Of a stretch of 46,479 nt of DNA, positions 1 to 9,400 are shown piece by piece; positions within the stretch are counted from its first letter, which is position 1, and each line of letters starts with the position of its first letter. The notes beneath the pieces are model-generated. The model saw only the letters and a list, made by a program, of their open reading frames with translations. It did no database searches and had not been told where the DNA came from. The position numbers and the translations under genes are program-made. Source of the stretch: a virus; the IMG/VR virus record IMGVR_UViG_3300022927_000037, positions 1 to 46,479 of that record; one strand, given 5' to 3'.

Positions 1-1050
1 ATCGTCTTTAGCACCGGCACGATTGACTTGGGAAACACTCCAAATAGGAATATTGAGTTCTCGGGCAAGTCCTTTAGTGCTAATATAAATATCATCAATT
101 TCTCCCTTCCTATCAGCAGTTCGTTTTTTCGTACCCATTAAGTCAACATAATCAATAATTACCAAATCTGGTTTCATACCTTGATCTGTTACTTTTTGAA
201 TATGTGATTTAACAGTATGAATAGTAGCTTGACCTGTTGGGAATTCCTTAATAACTAATTCACCCTGAAGGTCCTTAATAGCATCTTCTACTTTAGATTT
301 GTGTTTGTCTATAATATTAACTGAAATATTAGTAAAGAAAGCATCATATCGTTTTCCAACATAATTTTCTCCCAATTCTAAGGTATAGTGAAGTACATTA
401 TAACCTAATTTTACAGCAAATCCACCTAATGCTACTAACGACCAAGATTTACCACCTCCTGGATTACCAAATATAAGGCCAAAATCTCCACCTCCGAGAC
501 CTCCTTGAAGTAAATCATTGATTTCACTCCAGGGAGTCGGTATAGGATGTCTGTTGTCTTCTCTATAACGATCTTCGATATCTTTTGTATATTCATGTCC
601 TACATTTTTATCTTGACCCGCTTTTAGTGCGTTATCAATCATTTGACGAATTGAATCATAGTCTCCCGCATTTAAAAAATCTACGCTTGTTAACAACGCC
701 TTTTTTAATTGTTGGTTCTTACAGAAATTAGAAAATTCTTCTTGTACATATTCTAAATCCTCATCTGATGCTTTATAAGCGGCTCTAAGTTGTTCTTTAA
801 TTGATACTTGGAGTACTTCGTTATCAATTTTTTGGAGTTCTACTTTAAGAACATCCATAGAAGGTACTGTGTGGTATTTTTCGTAACTCTTCATTATCTC
901 TTTAATAACCCATTTGTGAGCTTGGTTATCAAAATATTCATCACTTAAAATATCATAAATGTTTACCAAAAACTCTTTATGAGTTAATAATGAAGATAAT
1001 ACTTTAATTTGAAAAGCAGTACCGTATTGTGAAAGATTTATTAATGTCAT
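1..1050 (-). CDS. Replicative DNA helicase, DnaB/T4 gp41 type (C-terminus cut by window edge)
   Basis: This is a hexameric 5'-3' replicative helicase expected to unwind DNA ahead of the phage polymerase. I translated it by hand from the ATG at 1048-1050; 350 codons are open to the window edge, so it is partial. The translation shows a Walker A P-loop (FGNPGGGKSW, about residues 192-201), a Walker B strand (LVIIDYVDLM, about residue 300) and the RecA-fold sensor motif SQVNRAGAKDD near residue 345. This order is that of the DnaB C-terminal ATPase. The first ~170 residues are helical and match the position of the DnaB/gp41 N-terminal domain. It starts 5 bases after the nuclease gene stop and is the last visible gene of the replication block. 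The remaining ~100 or more residues lie outside the window. The family is certain; the gp41 equivalence is by context. Confidence 0.93.
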   Translation of the reverse strand, partial: MTLINLSQYGTAFQIKVLSSLLTHKEFLVNIYDILSDEYFDNQAHKWVIKEIMKSYEKYHTVPSMDVLKVELQKIDNEVLQVSIKEQLRAAYKASDEDLEYVQEEFSNFCKNQQLKKALLTSVDFLNAGDYDSIRQMIDNALKAGQDKNVGHEYTKDIEDRYREDNRHPIPTPWSEINDLLQGGLGGGDFGLIFGNPGGGKSWSLVALGGFAVKLGYNVLHYTLELGENYVGKRYDAFFTNISVNIIDKHKSKVEDAIKDLQGELVIKEFPTGQATIHTVKSHIQKVTDQGMKPDLVIIDYVDLMGTKKRTADRKGEIDDIYISTKGLARELNIPIWSVSQVNRAGAKDD

Positions 1051-1055
1051 GTAAC

Positions 1056-2096
1056 TTATTTATTAAAACTATTTAATGTTTTGAAAATATCCTTGAGCCA
1101 AAAATCAACATTGCGTATCATTTTCCCAATTCCATCTTCGTTATAAAGTCGTAAAAAACCTTCAGGATTCAAACCTAAGTGGGGATGCTCTGAAATAGTT
1201 TCTAAGATTTCTTTATCATTTTCACTTAATAAAGGATTTGATAGGTTCATTAATTTATAATTAGTTTCTAATCTATCAAAATCCTGAATAATTCTAGCAT
1301 AAACAACGTGTTCTTTTAGTTTAGTTTCAGATATTTCAAAAATATCATCCATAGTTAAAGGACGTTCTTTTAGTTCAGGAAACTTTTTAAATATACCTTT
1401 TTCACCTAATCCTTTTATACCTGGGATTTTATCTGAGTTATCTCCTAAAAGTGTTTTATACAGAATAAAGTTTTCAGGTAAAATACCAAATTTATCTTCA
1501 ATGGTTTTTCTTTGATAGAATGTTTTTTCCATAGGGCGATAAATGGTTACATTCTTATCTACTAATTGAAGGAAATCTTTATCGGAGGATACTATAATCA
1601 CCTGTGAATCAAATTTTTTAGGTAATAATTTAGCATAATAAGCTATAATATCATCTGCTTCGGCTTTATCAATAGAAACACTTCTTACAGGAAGACATTT
1701 TAAATAATGAACTAAACGAACTATTTGTTCAATTTTAGAATTATGTTCGTCATCAACGTCCTCAAATATTTCCCAATTGGTAATTCTAGTAGTGTGTCTA
1801 CCTGATTTGTATTCGGGGAGTAGGTTCTTCCGATTTTGGGAAGAAGCTACTCCATCAAATACTACATAAACTGCTGTTGGTTGAATTTGATTAATTAATG
1901 ACCCTAAAGAACGAAGAAAACCTCCTAACCCGCCAATATGAATTCCATTTTCATTAATAAAATTCATCATAGCAAAATTCCTAAAGAATAAATTTAAACC
2001 ATCTATAAATAAAACACGATCGTGCTCATTTAGGGAGGAGGTTTCCTGATCCTCAGTAATATTATTGAGGAGTTTTAAATACTCGTTCTTTTTCAT
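1056..2096 (-). CDS. rnh: 5'-3' exonuclease / RNase H, FEN-PIN family (T4 Rnh-like)
   Basis: This is a structure-specific 5' nuclease that would remove RNA primers and flaps from lagging-strand fragments. The acidic metal-binding residues of the FEN/PIN fold are visible in order: LFIDGLNLFFRNF (Asp32), VVFDGVA (Asp81), KAEADDIIAYYAK (Glu146, Asp148, Asp149), VSSDKDFLQLV (Asp172, Asp174) and LLGDNSDKIPGIKGLGEKG (Asp219, Asp222), the last running into the helix-hairpin-helix DNA-binding element. At 346 residues it has about the size of T4 RNase H (305) and of the 5' nuclease domain of Pol I. It lies between UvsX (2 bases) and the helicase (5 bases), so it is probably co-transcribed with them. 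The phage polymerase here is family A and lacks a fused 5' nuclease, which makes this the likely partner activity. Confidence 0.93.
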   Translation of the reverse strand: MKKNEYLKLLNNITEDQETSSLNEHDRVLFIDGLNLFFRNFAMMNFINENGIHIGGLGGFLRSLGSLINQIQPTAVYVVFDGVASSQNRKNLLPEYKSGRHTTRITNWEIFEDVDDEHNSKIEQIVRLVHYLKCLPVRSVSIDKAEADDIIAYYAKLLPKKFDSQVIIVSSDKDFLQLVDKNVTIYRPMEKTFYQRKTIEDKFGILPENFILYKTLLGDNSDKIPGIKGLGEKGIFKKFPELKERPLTMDDIFEISETKLKEHVVYARIIQDFDRLETNYKLMNLSNPLLSENDKEILETISEHPHLGLNPEGFLRLYNEDGIGKMIRNVDFWLKDIFKTLNSFNK

Positions 2097-2098
2097 GT

Positions 2099-3181
2099 TT
2101 ATTCTGGTTCGTGAGCAAATACATTAGTTGTGTCTTCTGTATTTTCTTCTTCGAAAATATCAAAATCCATTCCACCTAACATTTTGCTCCATTCTGTAGC
2201 GTAAGCACCTTTATAGTCTTTAAGTGCTTTATCTGTGTCTTCAATAAAACCATGAGGCGTCATAATAATACGACCTCGGGTAGTAATACCATTAATGTGA
2301 TTTTTATCAATCTGAAGATTGGTACGTTTAGCAAATTCTACTTGTTTACCATCTTTAATTGCTTTGATTTTATTTGTACCAGCATTAGCAATATTACCAA
2401 ATGTTACAACAAACGTAGCATCATACCACATAGCAAAACCACCTTTATTCATCATTTTAGGTTTACCCATAGGCATTTCTGGTTTTGCTGCCCATACTTT
2501 ATTAACACAAACTAATGTATTAGTATATGGTGATGACTCTTTGCGAGACATTACTACTTTTTGATTAACATTGTTTGAGAATTGAGTTGACATAGCACCC
2601 GCATTCCACTCGTTGTTGTTTTTGTTTGATTTAACAGACATTTCACAAGGAATAGAACCAATCGAATCCCATAGGAACAACAAATCATAAGGTAGATTAC
2701 CTTTCTTTTGTTCATCCATCAAATCAAGGATAAAACCAGCTACATCTTCAATTGTATGTAAGTTTTCTCTATCTACATAAATAAAGTTACCTTCATAGTT
2801 TACAATTTCACCTGTTTCTTCATCCACAATTTCATCAAACTCTAAACCCATTTGTTTAGCATGTTCCCAATTCCACTTCATCTCAGTAACAATAAACACT
2901 GGTAGGACACCTACTTTTTGGGCAGAAACTGCTGCTTCAATAAGTGCGGTAGTTTTTCCAGTATCACTATGTCCCCGAAGTAGACAAATATGCCCAGTAG
3001 GAATACCAGGCACACTTGTAACTTCTTGAAACGCCGGTGAAAGGGGAATCCATTGTTGCGGCTTAAACTTAACACTATTGTTAAGCATTTTCTTCTCCTT
3101 GAATTTATTCAAGTCAAAATTTGCTCTTAATTCAGCGGAGACGGCAGCCGTCAGAGATTCACTCTTTTTCTTTCTTGGCAT
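2099..3181 (-). CDS. uvsX: RecA/UvsX-like recombinase
   Basis: This is a strand-exchange ATPase that would form a filament on single-stranded DNA for recombination-dependent replication and repair. A RecA-type core is visible, with Walker A GHSDTGKTT (residues 70-78), catalytic-region VTEMKWNWEHA (about 98-108) and Walker B LLFLWDSIGS (167-176). The P-loop deviates from the usual RecA sequence but keeps GKT. The length (360) is close to T4 UvsX (391). The N-terminus is strongly basic (MPRKKKSE), and the C-terminus is acidic (EEENTEDTT), as in many recombinases. It follows gp32 by 17 bases, and UvsX works with gp32 in T4, so the order is functionally coherent. No Shine-Dalgarno is visible before the ATG. 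Confidence 0.92.
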   Translation of the reverse strand: MPRKKKSESLTAAVSAELRANFDLNKFKEKKMLNNSVKFKPQQWIPLSPAFQEVTSVPGIPTGHICLLRGHSDTGKTTALIEAAVSAQKVGVLPVFIVTEMKWNWEHAKQMGLEFDEIVDEETGEIVNYEGNFIYVDRENLHTIEDVAGFILDLMDEQKKGNLPYDLLFLWDSIGSIPCEMSVKSNKNNNEWNAGAMSTQFSNNVNQKVVMSRKESSPYTNTLVCVNKVWAAKPEMPMGKPKMMNKGGFAMWYDATFVVTFGNIANAGTNKIKAIKDGKQVEFAKRTNLQIDKNHINGITTRGRIIMTPHGFIEDTDKALKDYKGAYATEWSKMLGGMDFDIFEEENTEDTTNVFAHEPE

Positions 3182-3198
3182 AATAAGTTAATTTTTAA

Positions 3199-4017
3199 TT
3201 AAAATGGTAAATCGTCTTCTTCAAACAACTCATCGAATTTATCTGCTTTAGATTCCTTTTTAACGGGAGTCTTAAGCGTATAATTCTTTTCAGGAGCAAC
3301 AGCAACTGGTTCTTTTTCATCATCAATAATGTCACCTTCTTGTGCTTCATCTTCAGGAGCTAACCACTCTTGAAGTGCTTCCTTCATTTCATCAAATGAA
3401 TAACGCTTAAATACTTCAAGTGGGTTCTTTTGATCTTCCAACATTGCTTCTACAGCATCCGCATCTGAAGATAATACTGATTGTTTCATCGAAGGAGATA
3501 CTGTAGTACGATTGTAAGGGGTACCTGTTGATTCAGGTCCTACTGTGTTTAATTTAATGTCACGACCAGTAGCTACATCAGTAAAATCACCTACTTCCTC
3601 ATCAGCAGCCATTTGTAGGAATGCTTCGTAAATTTCTTTACCAAATTGCCACAATTTAACTCCTTCGCTTTCTTCACCACGTACTACTACAGGAGCAAAG
3701 ATACGCATTTTAGCATCTAGCTTCTTAGCCAAACGCCAGTTATCTTTGTCACTAGTTTGACGTAGTTGTTTTGCGAACTCAGCAATTGGATCTTTTTCAC
3801 CAAAGTTTAGAGGTGAAATCATCGTTTTGTTTCCAATACCGTAGTAGAAAAATACTTCAGTAAATGGGTTTGCTTTGTTGAATTTGTTAGGCACGACACG
3901 TACCGTTTGTTTGCCTACTGAAGGTTTCCAGAACAAACTTTTTCCATTGTTGTTTCCCTGATTGTTGTTTTTGGCCTGAAGGGAATCCAGGCGCTTTTTA
4001 ATTTGGTTTAAATCCAT
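3199..4017 (-). CDS. gp32: Single-stranded DNA-binding protein, T4 gp32-like, without zinc ligands
   Basis: This protein would coat single-stranded DNA and organise the replication and recombination proteins. It has a basic N-terminal segment (MDLNQIKKRLDSLQAK), then the gp32-type core opening SLFWKPSVGKQTVRVVP, aromatic and basic residues of an OB fold (EVFFYYGIGNKTMISP, VKLWQFGKEIYEAFLQ), and a Lys-rich stretch leading to the acidic tail ending EEDDLPF. Acidic tails of this kind mediate partner binding in the family. The 272-residue length compares with 301 in T4. There is no cysteine and no histidine anywhere, so the His-Cys3 zinc site of T4 gp32 is absent. The 57 bases upstream (4018-4074) are the widest gap in the replication block and may hold its own promoter. 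Confidence 0.88.
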   Translation of the reverse strand: MDLNQIKKRLDSLQAKNNNQGNNNGKSLFWKPSVGKQTVRVVPNKFNKANPFTEVFFYYGIGNKTMISPLNFGEKDPIAEFAKQLRQTSDKDNWRLAKKLDAKMRIFAPVVVRGEESEGVKLWQFGKEIYEAFLQMAADEEVGDFTDVATGRDIKLNTVGPESTGTPYNRTTVSPSMKQSVLSSDADAVEAMLEDQKNPLEVFKRYSFDEMKEALQEWLAPEDEAQEGDIIDDEKEPVAVAPEKNYTLKTPVKKESKADKFDELFEEDDLPF

Positions 4018-4074
4018 AACTAATCAAATTTATAATAACATTTAAATATAATAAAACTTTTTAAAAATACCAAC
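4018..4074 (-). promoter_or_regulatory. AT-rich leader of the gp32 gene with a possible Bacteroidota-type -7 box
   Basis: On the coding strand the octamer TAAATTTG (4032 down to 4025) fits the Bacteroidota -7 consensus TAnnTTTG. No convincing -33 TTG element is found at the expected distance, and the start codon would be only a few bases from the transcription start. It is the only substantial gap in the replication block and lacks the AATATTTATAA element seen before structural genes, so an early or middle promoter here is reasonable but weakly supported. Confidence 0.25.
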
Positions 4075-4542
4075 CTAAAGATCAATAATATTGTGAACTT
4101 TTGTATTCAATTGTCTTAGTTCATTGTTCTGGGTTAAGAGAATACAGTTTCTGTAGTGTTGCCAGTCAACTCTAAATTTAGTATCAACTACACCATTATT
4201 AAGAGATTTAATCAATGTATTAAGAGCATTAATTGTATATAAAGTATTGGTATCTTTTTTTCTATGTACGAGGATAGTATTCTCAGGAATACCATTTACA
4301 TTTCCTTGATCAACATTATAAGTAACAACATATTCGCCTGTGCTTTTAATAAAAAGAACAAACATTTTGTTATACATTATATTATATGATCTAGAAATTT
4401 CGTTTACTCGCTCGTCAATGAATTCTTCACTAACGAATGTACAAAATAACTTATTATTCACGTCTATTGTATTTAGGGATCGTTCAAAATCGTATCCCAT
4501 ATACATATGACTAGGTGGTTCTAAAATCGTAATTTCTTCCAT
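4075..4542 (-). CDS. Unrecognised 155-residue protein in the replication block
   Basis: I do not recognise this protein. It begins MEEITILEPPSHMYMGYDFE, has no signal peptide or membrane segment, and has a mixed alpha/beta composition with several short hydrophobic strands (KMFVLFIKSTGEYVVTYNV, residues about 58-76). The start overlaps the end of the Pol A gene by 32 bases, so it is probably translationally coupled to it, and it is followed by gp32. An accessory role in replication, or a displaced polymerase subunit, is possible from position alone. No exonuclease motif (paired DxE and later D) is obvious. The coding status is supported by the uninterrupted frame and the flanking gene packing rather than by homology. 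Confidence 0.75.
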   Translation of the reverse strand: MEEITILEPPSHMYMGYDFERSLNTIDVNNKLFCTFVSEEFIDERVNEISRSYNIMYNKMFVLFIKSTGEYVVTYNVDQGNVNGIPENTILVHRKKDTNTLYTINALNTLIKSLNNGVVDTKFRVDWQHYRNCILLTQNNELRQLNTKVHNIIDL

Positions 4543-5785
4543 AACTGCTTTTTACATTAACTTTATATTTCTTAAAAACTTGTTCAATTTCTTTTATTAA
4601 ATCTTCACTTTCATCTAAATCGAATAAGAACGAATCATAAGTATATAATACTATCTTACTTTTCTTACCTCTTAACAATTTATGTAACTCAATCAATATA
4701 CGAATGTTTGTTGCGGTCTCCAAATTTTGTAAAACATAATTAAATAACTTTTGTGGGTTCATATTATCTAATTCATCCTCATTAAACTGATACCCAGAAA
4801 TTGGAGATTCTATCCACCCATTTTCAGTAAAGTTATCCCACAACTCATCAATATATAATTTAATTTTTTTAAAGTATTCAAGGTGTTCATATTCCTTAAA
4901 AACTCCTCCGTATAGTTGTTTAAACGTTAATTCCTTAGCCTTTTTGTAATCAACACCATACATGCTTGCAAAAGTCTTATGTATATCATCATCACCAAAA
5001 TCAAAGTCGATAAGCTGCCCGCTAAGAGTAGGGTGATAGGCGCTAATATCATATTCCACAAACACATCATTACGAGGAATAAAGCTTTTCCTACAACCGT
5101 TTTCCTTGTTGAGAGCCGCGTAGTTGATACCATCATACTTGTTGGAAGGCCTTGTAGTAAGGGTTTTAAGATTGTAAGAAGTAAATACAAACTCGTCCTG
5201 CGGATCCCTGTCAAAATGTTTTTTGAATTCATCTTTATCTATTTTAATTCCATTACGCTCTATCCCAAAAAATGCTAATGTAGCCCATTTGTTGTAGAAC
5301 TCAAAATGCGGTAATAATACCTCATTAAATTTATGTTTTATGGCGTTATATGTTGTCTCGCTACGCTCGTAATGCTTAACTATGGGCACTATGCGATTCA
5401 AATCTTGTTTACCGCTATAACGCTGTTCTAGAATTGAATGTGCTGCTGTTGGTTCTTGTATATACGTAGGAGAGATTAGGTTAACGTCGAGCAAGCTTTT
5501 TAATGGAAAATAGAATAATGTATCTTTTTTATCTAACGTCCATAACTTTTTTGTTTGTTCTAATAACTCGTTTACCCGCGTTTTACTTACACTTAGTCCC
5601 TCACTATGGTCAACGCATATCATGTAACCCTTAGTATCGTTAGTAGGCCTATAATACACTAAAGATACGTCATTAATAGCAGGATGTTTAGTATGAGATA
5701 CAGGAATTACTTCCATATACGCTTCACTAAAACCTCTATTAATTAAATAACTTATTTGTTCTTCAGTTTCTACTAACCAATACAT
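4511..5785 (-). CDS. polA: Family-A DNA polymerase (Pol I-like) with degenerate exonuclease region
   Basis: This is the likely phage replicase. The C-terminal half carries the three family-A polymerase motifs. Motif A is EYDISAYHPTLSGQLI with metal-binding Asp246. Motif B is KKAKELTFKQLYGG (about 281-294), the O-helix. Motif C is LYTYDSFLFDL with Asp384. The thumb-palm entry IERNGIKID (176-184) and the segment TTRPSNKYDGINYAALN (210-226) align with the Pol I TGRLSS...NLQNIP region. At 424 residues it is far shorter than Klenow (about 605). The first ~160 residues sit where a 3'-5' exonuclease fold would be, but the DxE motif and later catalytic Asp are not apparent, so proofreading is probably lost or supplied in trans. 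T4 itself uses a family-B enzyme; a family-A replicase is known from the distant relative RM378. The start is 6 bases after the preceding gene. Confidence 0.88.
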   Translation of the reverse strand: MYWLVETEEQISYLINRGFSEAYMEVIPVSHTKHPAINDVSLVYYRPTNDTKGYMICVDHSEGLSVSKTRVNELLEQTKKLWTLDKKDTLFYFPLKSLLDVNLISPTYIQEPTAAHSILEQRYSGKQDLNRIVPIVKHYERSETTYNAIKHKFNEVLLPHFEFYNKWATLAFFGIERNGIKIDKDEFKKHFDRDPQDEFVFTSYNLKTLTTRPSNKYDGINYAALNKENGCRKSFIPRNDVFVEYDISAYHPTLSGQLIDFDFGDDDIHKTFASMYGVDYKKAKELTFKQLYGGVFKEYEHLEYFKKIKLYIDELWDNFTENGWIESPISGYQFNEDELDNMNPQKLFNYVLQNLETATNIRILIELHKLLRGKKSKIVLYTYDSFLFDLDESEDLIKEIEQVFKKYKVNVKSSYGRNYDFRTT

Positions 5786-5791
5786 TTAGCA

Positions 5792-6451
5792 CTATTCTTG
5801 ATAGTACTTAATATAATCATTTTTTAGGTAATCTCCAAGTTTTGGGAGTTTTTCTCTTTTAGATTTTAATTCAGTTGTATTTTTATTCACTTTAGCTACT
5901 GTTTGTTTGTCTCCAGTAAGTTGCCAGTCTAAATAAAAAGGTTTATATAATTCCCAAGAGATTTGAGGATTTTGATCTACTAATTTATCGTATTGAATTT
6001 TATTTATTTCAATATACCTAACTTCATTCCTTTTTTTACAAAAATACCTTCTAAATTCTCCATTAGTATAATTTTGAGAAGTAGGGTACATTGGTAAATA
6101 ATACGGAAGCATAGTTTGTTGAGGAGTATCACCTAGTGCCTCGTACATATTAAATAAATAAGGCTTATCTAATAAATCAGGATTAATTTCCGGATCTACA
6201 TCTCCACTTAAAAGAGCAGGATTAACTACATAATCATCTAAATTATCTGAAGCGTTAGGGGAATCTATTTCATTAGTTTTTTGGGGAAATAAATCTAAAT
6301 TAGGTGGGTTTTGGGGAGTTCTACCTGTATATAGTTTTCCAGTAGATACTTTAAAGTAATATCCAACATAGGCTTTCCCATCTGATGTTTCGTATTCAGT
6401 ACCATCAGTATATAGATTTGTTTGTATTTGGGATAGAGGGAAGTATGCCAT
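5792..6451 (-). CDS. Unrecognised 219-residue virion-associated protein, downstream of the baseplate hub gene
   Basis: I do not recognise a named family. The protein opens MAYFPLSQIQTNLYTDGTEY and contains the segment AYVGYYFKVSTGKLYTGRTP (about 27-46), a beta-hairpin-like pattern that appears as an attachment or hinge segment in phage structural proteins. The C-terminal third is basic. The ATG overlaps the stop of the 1127-residue baseplate protein by one base (TAATG), so translation is coupled, and it is the last structural gene before the replication block. A baseplate or fibre-attachment role fits this position, but that is inference. There is no membrane segment or signal peptide. Confidence 0.72.
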   Translation of the reverse strand: MAYFPLSQIQTNLYTDGTEYETSDGKAYVGYYFKVSTGKLYTGRTPQNPPNLDLFPQKTNEIDSPNASDNLDDYVVNPALLSGDVDPEINPDLLDKPYLFNMYEALGDTPQQTMLPYYLPMYPTSQNYTNGEFRRYFCKKRNEVRYIEINKIQYDKLVDQNPQISWELYKPFYLDWQLTGDKQTVAKVNKNTTELKSKREKLPKLGDYLKNDYIKYYQE

Positions 6452-9400
6452 TAGTTGTTAAAATCTGAATTAATAGGTACTGAGATGTTTTTATTTGAAA
6501 ATATAACTTTTCTTTTTTTATTTAAGGTTTCTGTTTTAAGGAGACGGAAAGCAGCATCAAATGCTTTTTTATCAGCTTCATCTAAATCTAAATATAAATT
6601 TTGAATTTGTTTAGAGGCAAACCATTTACCTAATAGTTTAATTGCTTTTTCTTCATCATCATTAATGGTTCCTGTAGCAGGTTCAAATAATTTTCCAGGT
6701 CCTGTTGGGTTTTCATTATCTGTTAGGTTATAAATACTTTGAAGTTTAGTTGCTAATGTTTTAAAAGCATTTGTTGATACTGTTGGGTCAACAGGTATAT
6801 CAGCTTCTTTTAATTTTTGAGGACCTGAGAGTTTTAAAGATTTAAAGAAATTAACAATTTTAGGAGTAGGCATACAGTCTAATTTTCCAGTAGTGATACC
6901 ACAGTGAGTATAATACCCCGGTTTTCCTTTAGACCAGTTTGTTTGTCTCTTTCCACCTTTATCAGGAGGGAATAGGAAATCGTATGTTTTCTTTCCTTCC
7001 CATTTGTATGGAGGTAAAGTAGGATTGTTTTTATATATTTCTTTAAATAATTTTTTCAATGAAGCTAATTGAGCGTCTGTAATTTCTTGGGCGTATGAAA
7101 TACCCCTGTATGTAGTATTTTTACCATTGTAATCTACTAAGTGAGCATTACCTGTTAATTGGTCTTTTCTCATAGGACCATAAGACGACTCAGTAGCATT
7201 TTTTCCATATCCCACATTTTGTAGACTAATACCAATACTTGTTGGATTAGCATTTCCGGCATTGAAGGCTCTAACTCTATCAGGAACAATATGTTCAACA
7301 TGGCCTGCGGCATCTATAACATAATGGTAAGATAATCCTCTTTTATTTAAAGTATCAATAGTTGATTGACCTTTATCTGTTCTTTGCCATCCTGCTGAGT
7401 AATGAAGAACTACTTGGGTTTTATTATATTTTGTTTTGTCATGGCCTCTAGGGTTTAACGCAAATCCACTAGTAATAGTTTTATTAGTCCAACTTGATGG
7501 ATCATCTCCACCTCTAGTTCCACCACCACCAGAACCGCCACCTCCAATACCTTGAGGAGTAGATCCATCAGTTAAATTTGCTTCTTTTCCACTACCAACA
7601 GTTGATCTAGGAATAGCTAAAGTAGTTAAACTAGTAGTCCATTGATTATCATTAATAGTATGTTCTACTCCTTTAATTACAAAACTAATAGAACGTGGAT
7701 AGCTATAAGGTAAAAATTTATTTTCAACTTCAATTTTTTGATAAATTTTTATTCCCGAAAGTCCATCTATTGTTAATCCTAAATCAAAGGGTATAAATCC
7801 TGTTGAAGGAGAGGAAGCATTTTTCTTATCACTATCTTTAACTGCTTTTAATTGATTATATTCAATGAAATTTTTAATAGTACTTTTATAAGAATTAGCA
7901 GCTTCAATATCTAAAGTAGGTTTTTTATTATTGCCATATCCTGTTAATAACTTAACATAATTATTAAAATTATCTTTAGCTACTTTATATTTTTCTTCTA
8001 GATTTTTAACTTTATCTTCTGTAGTAGATTCTTCTCCTTCAGGTTTGGTTTCTTTTCCTGAGTTATTGATTAGATCAGGTTTGATAGCATCAAAGGTTCC
8101 AGCATTAATAGCTGTTAATCCTGTAGCATCATACCCAGGATGAGAACCATCTCTGGTAGCTCCTATTGTAATCATACTAGCTAATTTAGGAGTAATAGTA
8201 GTATTAAATTGGAGATTTTTTACAAAATTAGATTGGGAACCATTATATCCAAAAGTATTAAATTTGGCGGTTGGTTTATCTTCTATTTCTTTTTGTCTAT
8301 CAGGAGATTGAACTTCATCTCTAAATATAACAGTATTTGTAGTATCATCTATATCCGGGGATATGCTATTATAATTACCTGTACATGATTCATATCCTCT
8401 TAATAAAGCATTTAAAAAATCAATTAAAACTACATTTCCTTTATCATCTGCTAAAGTATCTAAAGTTTCTAATATCCATTGGATATTAAAATATACATTT
8501 AATAATCGGCCATGAGTATTATCTCCTACAGTTTTGGTAAAATCTTCAGAACCATACAACGTGGAAAAACCTGTTTTTTCCCCATGTTTCCATTGACTAT
8601 TAAAGTTACAAATACGAGGATCTGTACTTAAGGTTAATGGGGGGAGTAAAATTAATTGTTCCTCAGTATCTAAATCAAAATTAATAAATTTAGCTTTACC
8701 TTTTTTAATTGTAGGGATTAAGTATTCTTCAATATAAAGTAATAAACGTTGAAATAGAACATAATATATAGTAGTACCTTCACCATCGGCAGATTCACCA
8801 ACATATTCAGTTTTTAAAAATGAAATTACTTTTTTTCCATTAATTGTTTTACTTAATTTATTATTTTTATCTAATTTTTTAACATTTTTTCCAAAAAAGT
8901 TTCCTAAGGAATTTTTATCCATATAAGAAATAATTACTTCTTCAGGAGTTTTAGGAATCTCTTCACTATCACCTTCACTTGAATTTGATGATCCTGAGGG
9001 TGCTTGGCTTCCAGATGCTTGGCTTCCAGATACAGGAGGTTTGTTAGATTTCTCCATATCTTGGGGAAGAAGAGTATTGACTTTTAAGGATTCAATTACA
9101 TCACCCATTGATATTAAATCAAGTGAGATTTTATATTGACCCTCAGGAGTAAAAGTCCAAGTAAAATTAGTTACCTTTCCTATTAGGGCATCATAATTGC
9201 CTTCAGATTTTTCTTTATTGCTTTCTATTGTGGATAAAAGACTATCGTATCCTTTATCACGTTTTAAAAAAGAATTTACTATGCTGTAAGGATTATCATG
9301 AGCGAAGGTACCATCATTTTTAACATAATTAGACCATCCCCATTCTAATAACATAAAATAACCTAACTTAATATATAAAGTTTCAATTATTTCAAATTGT

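Noticed and set aside
2252-2564. Plus-strand open frames opposite the uvsX gene
   Set aside because: Short antisense shadows of a well-supported gene, with no start context or domain.
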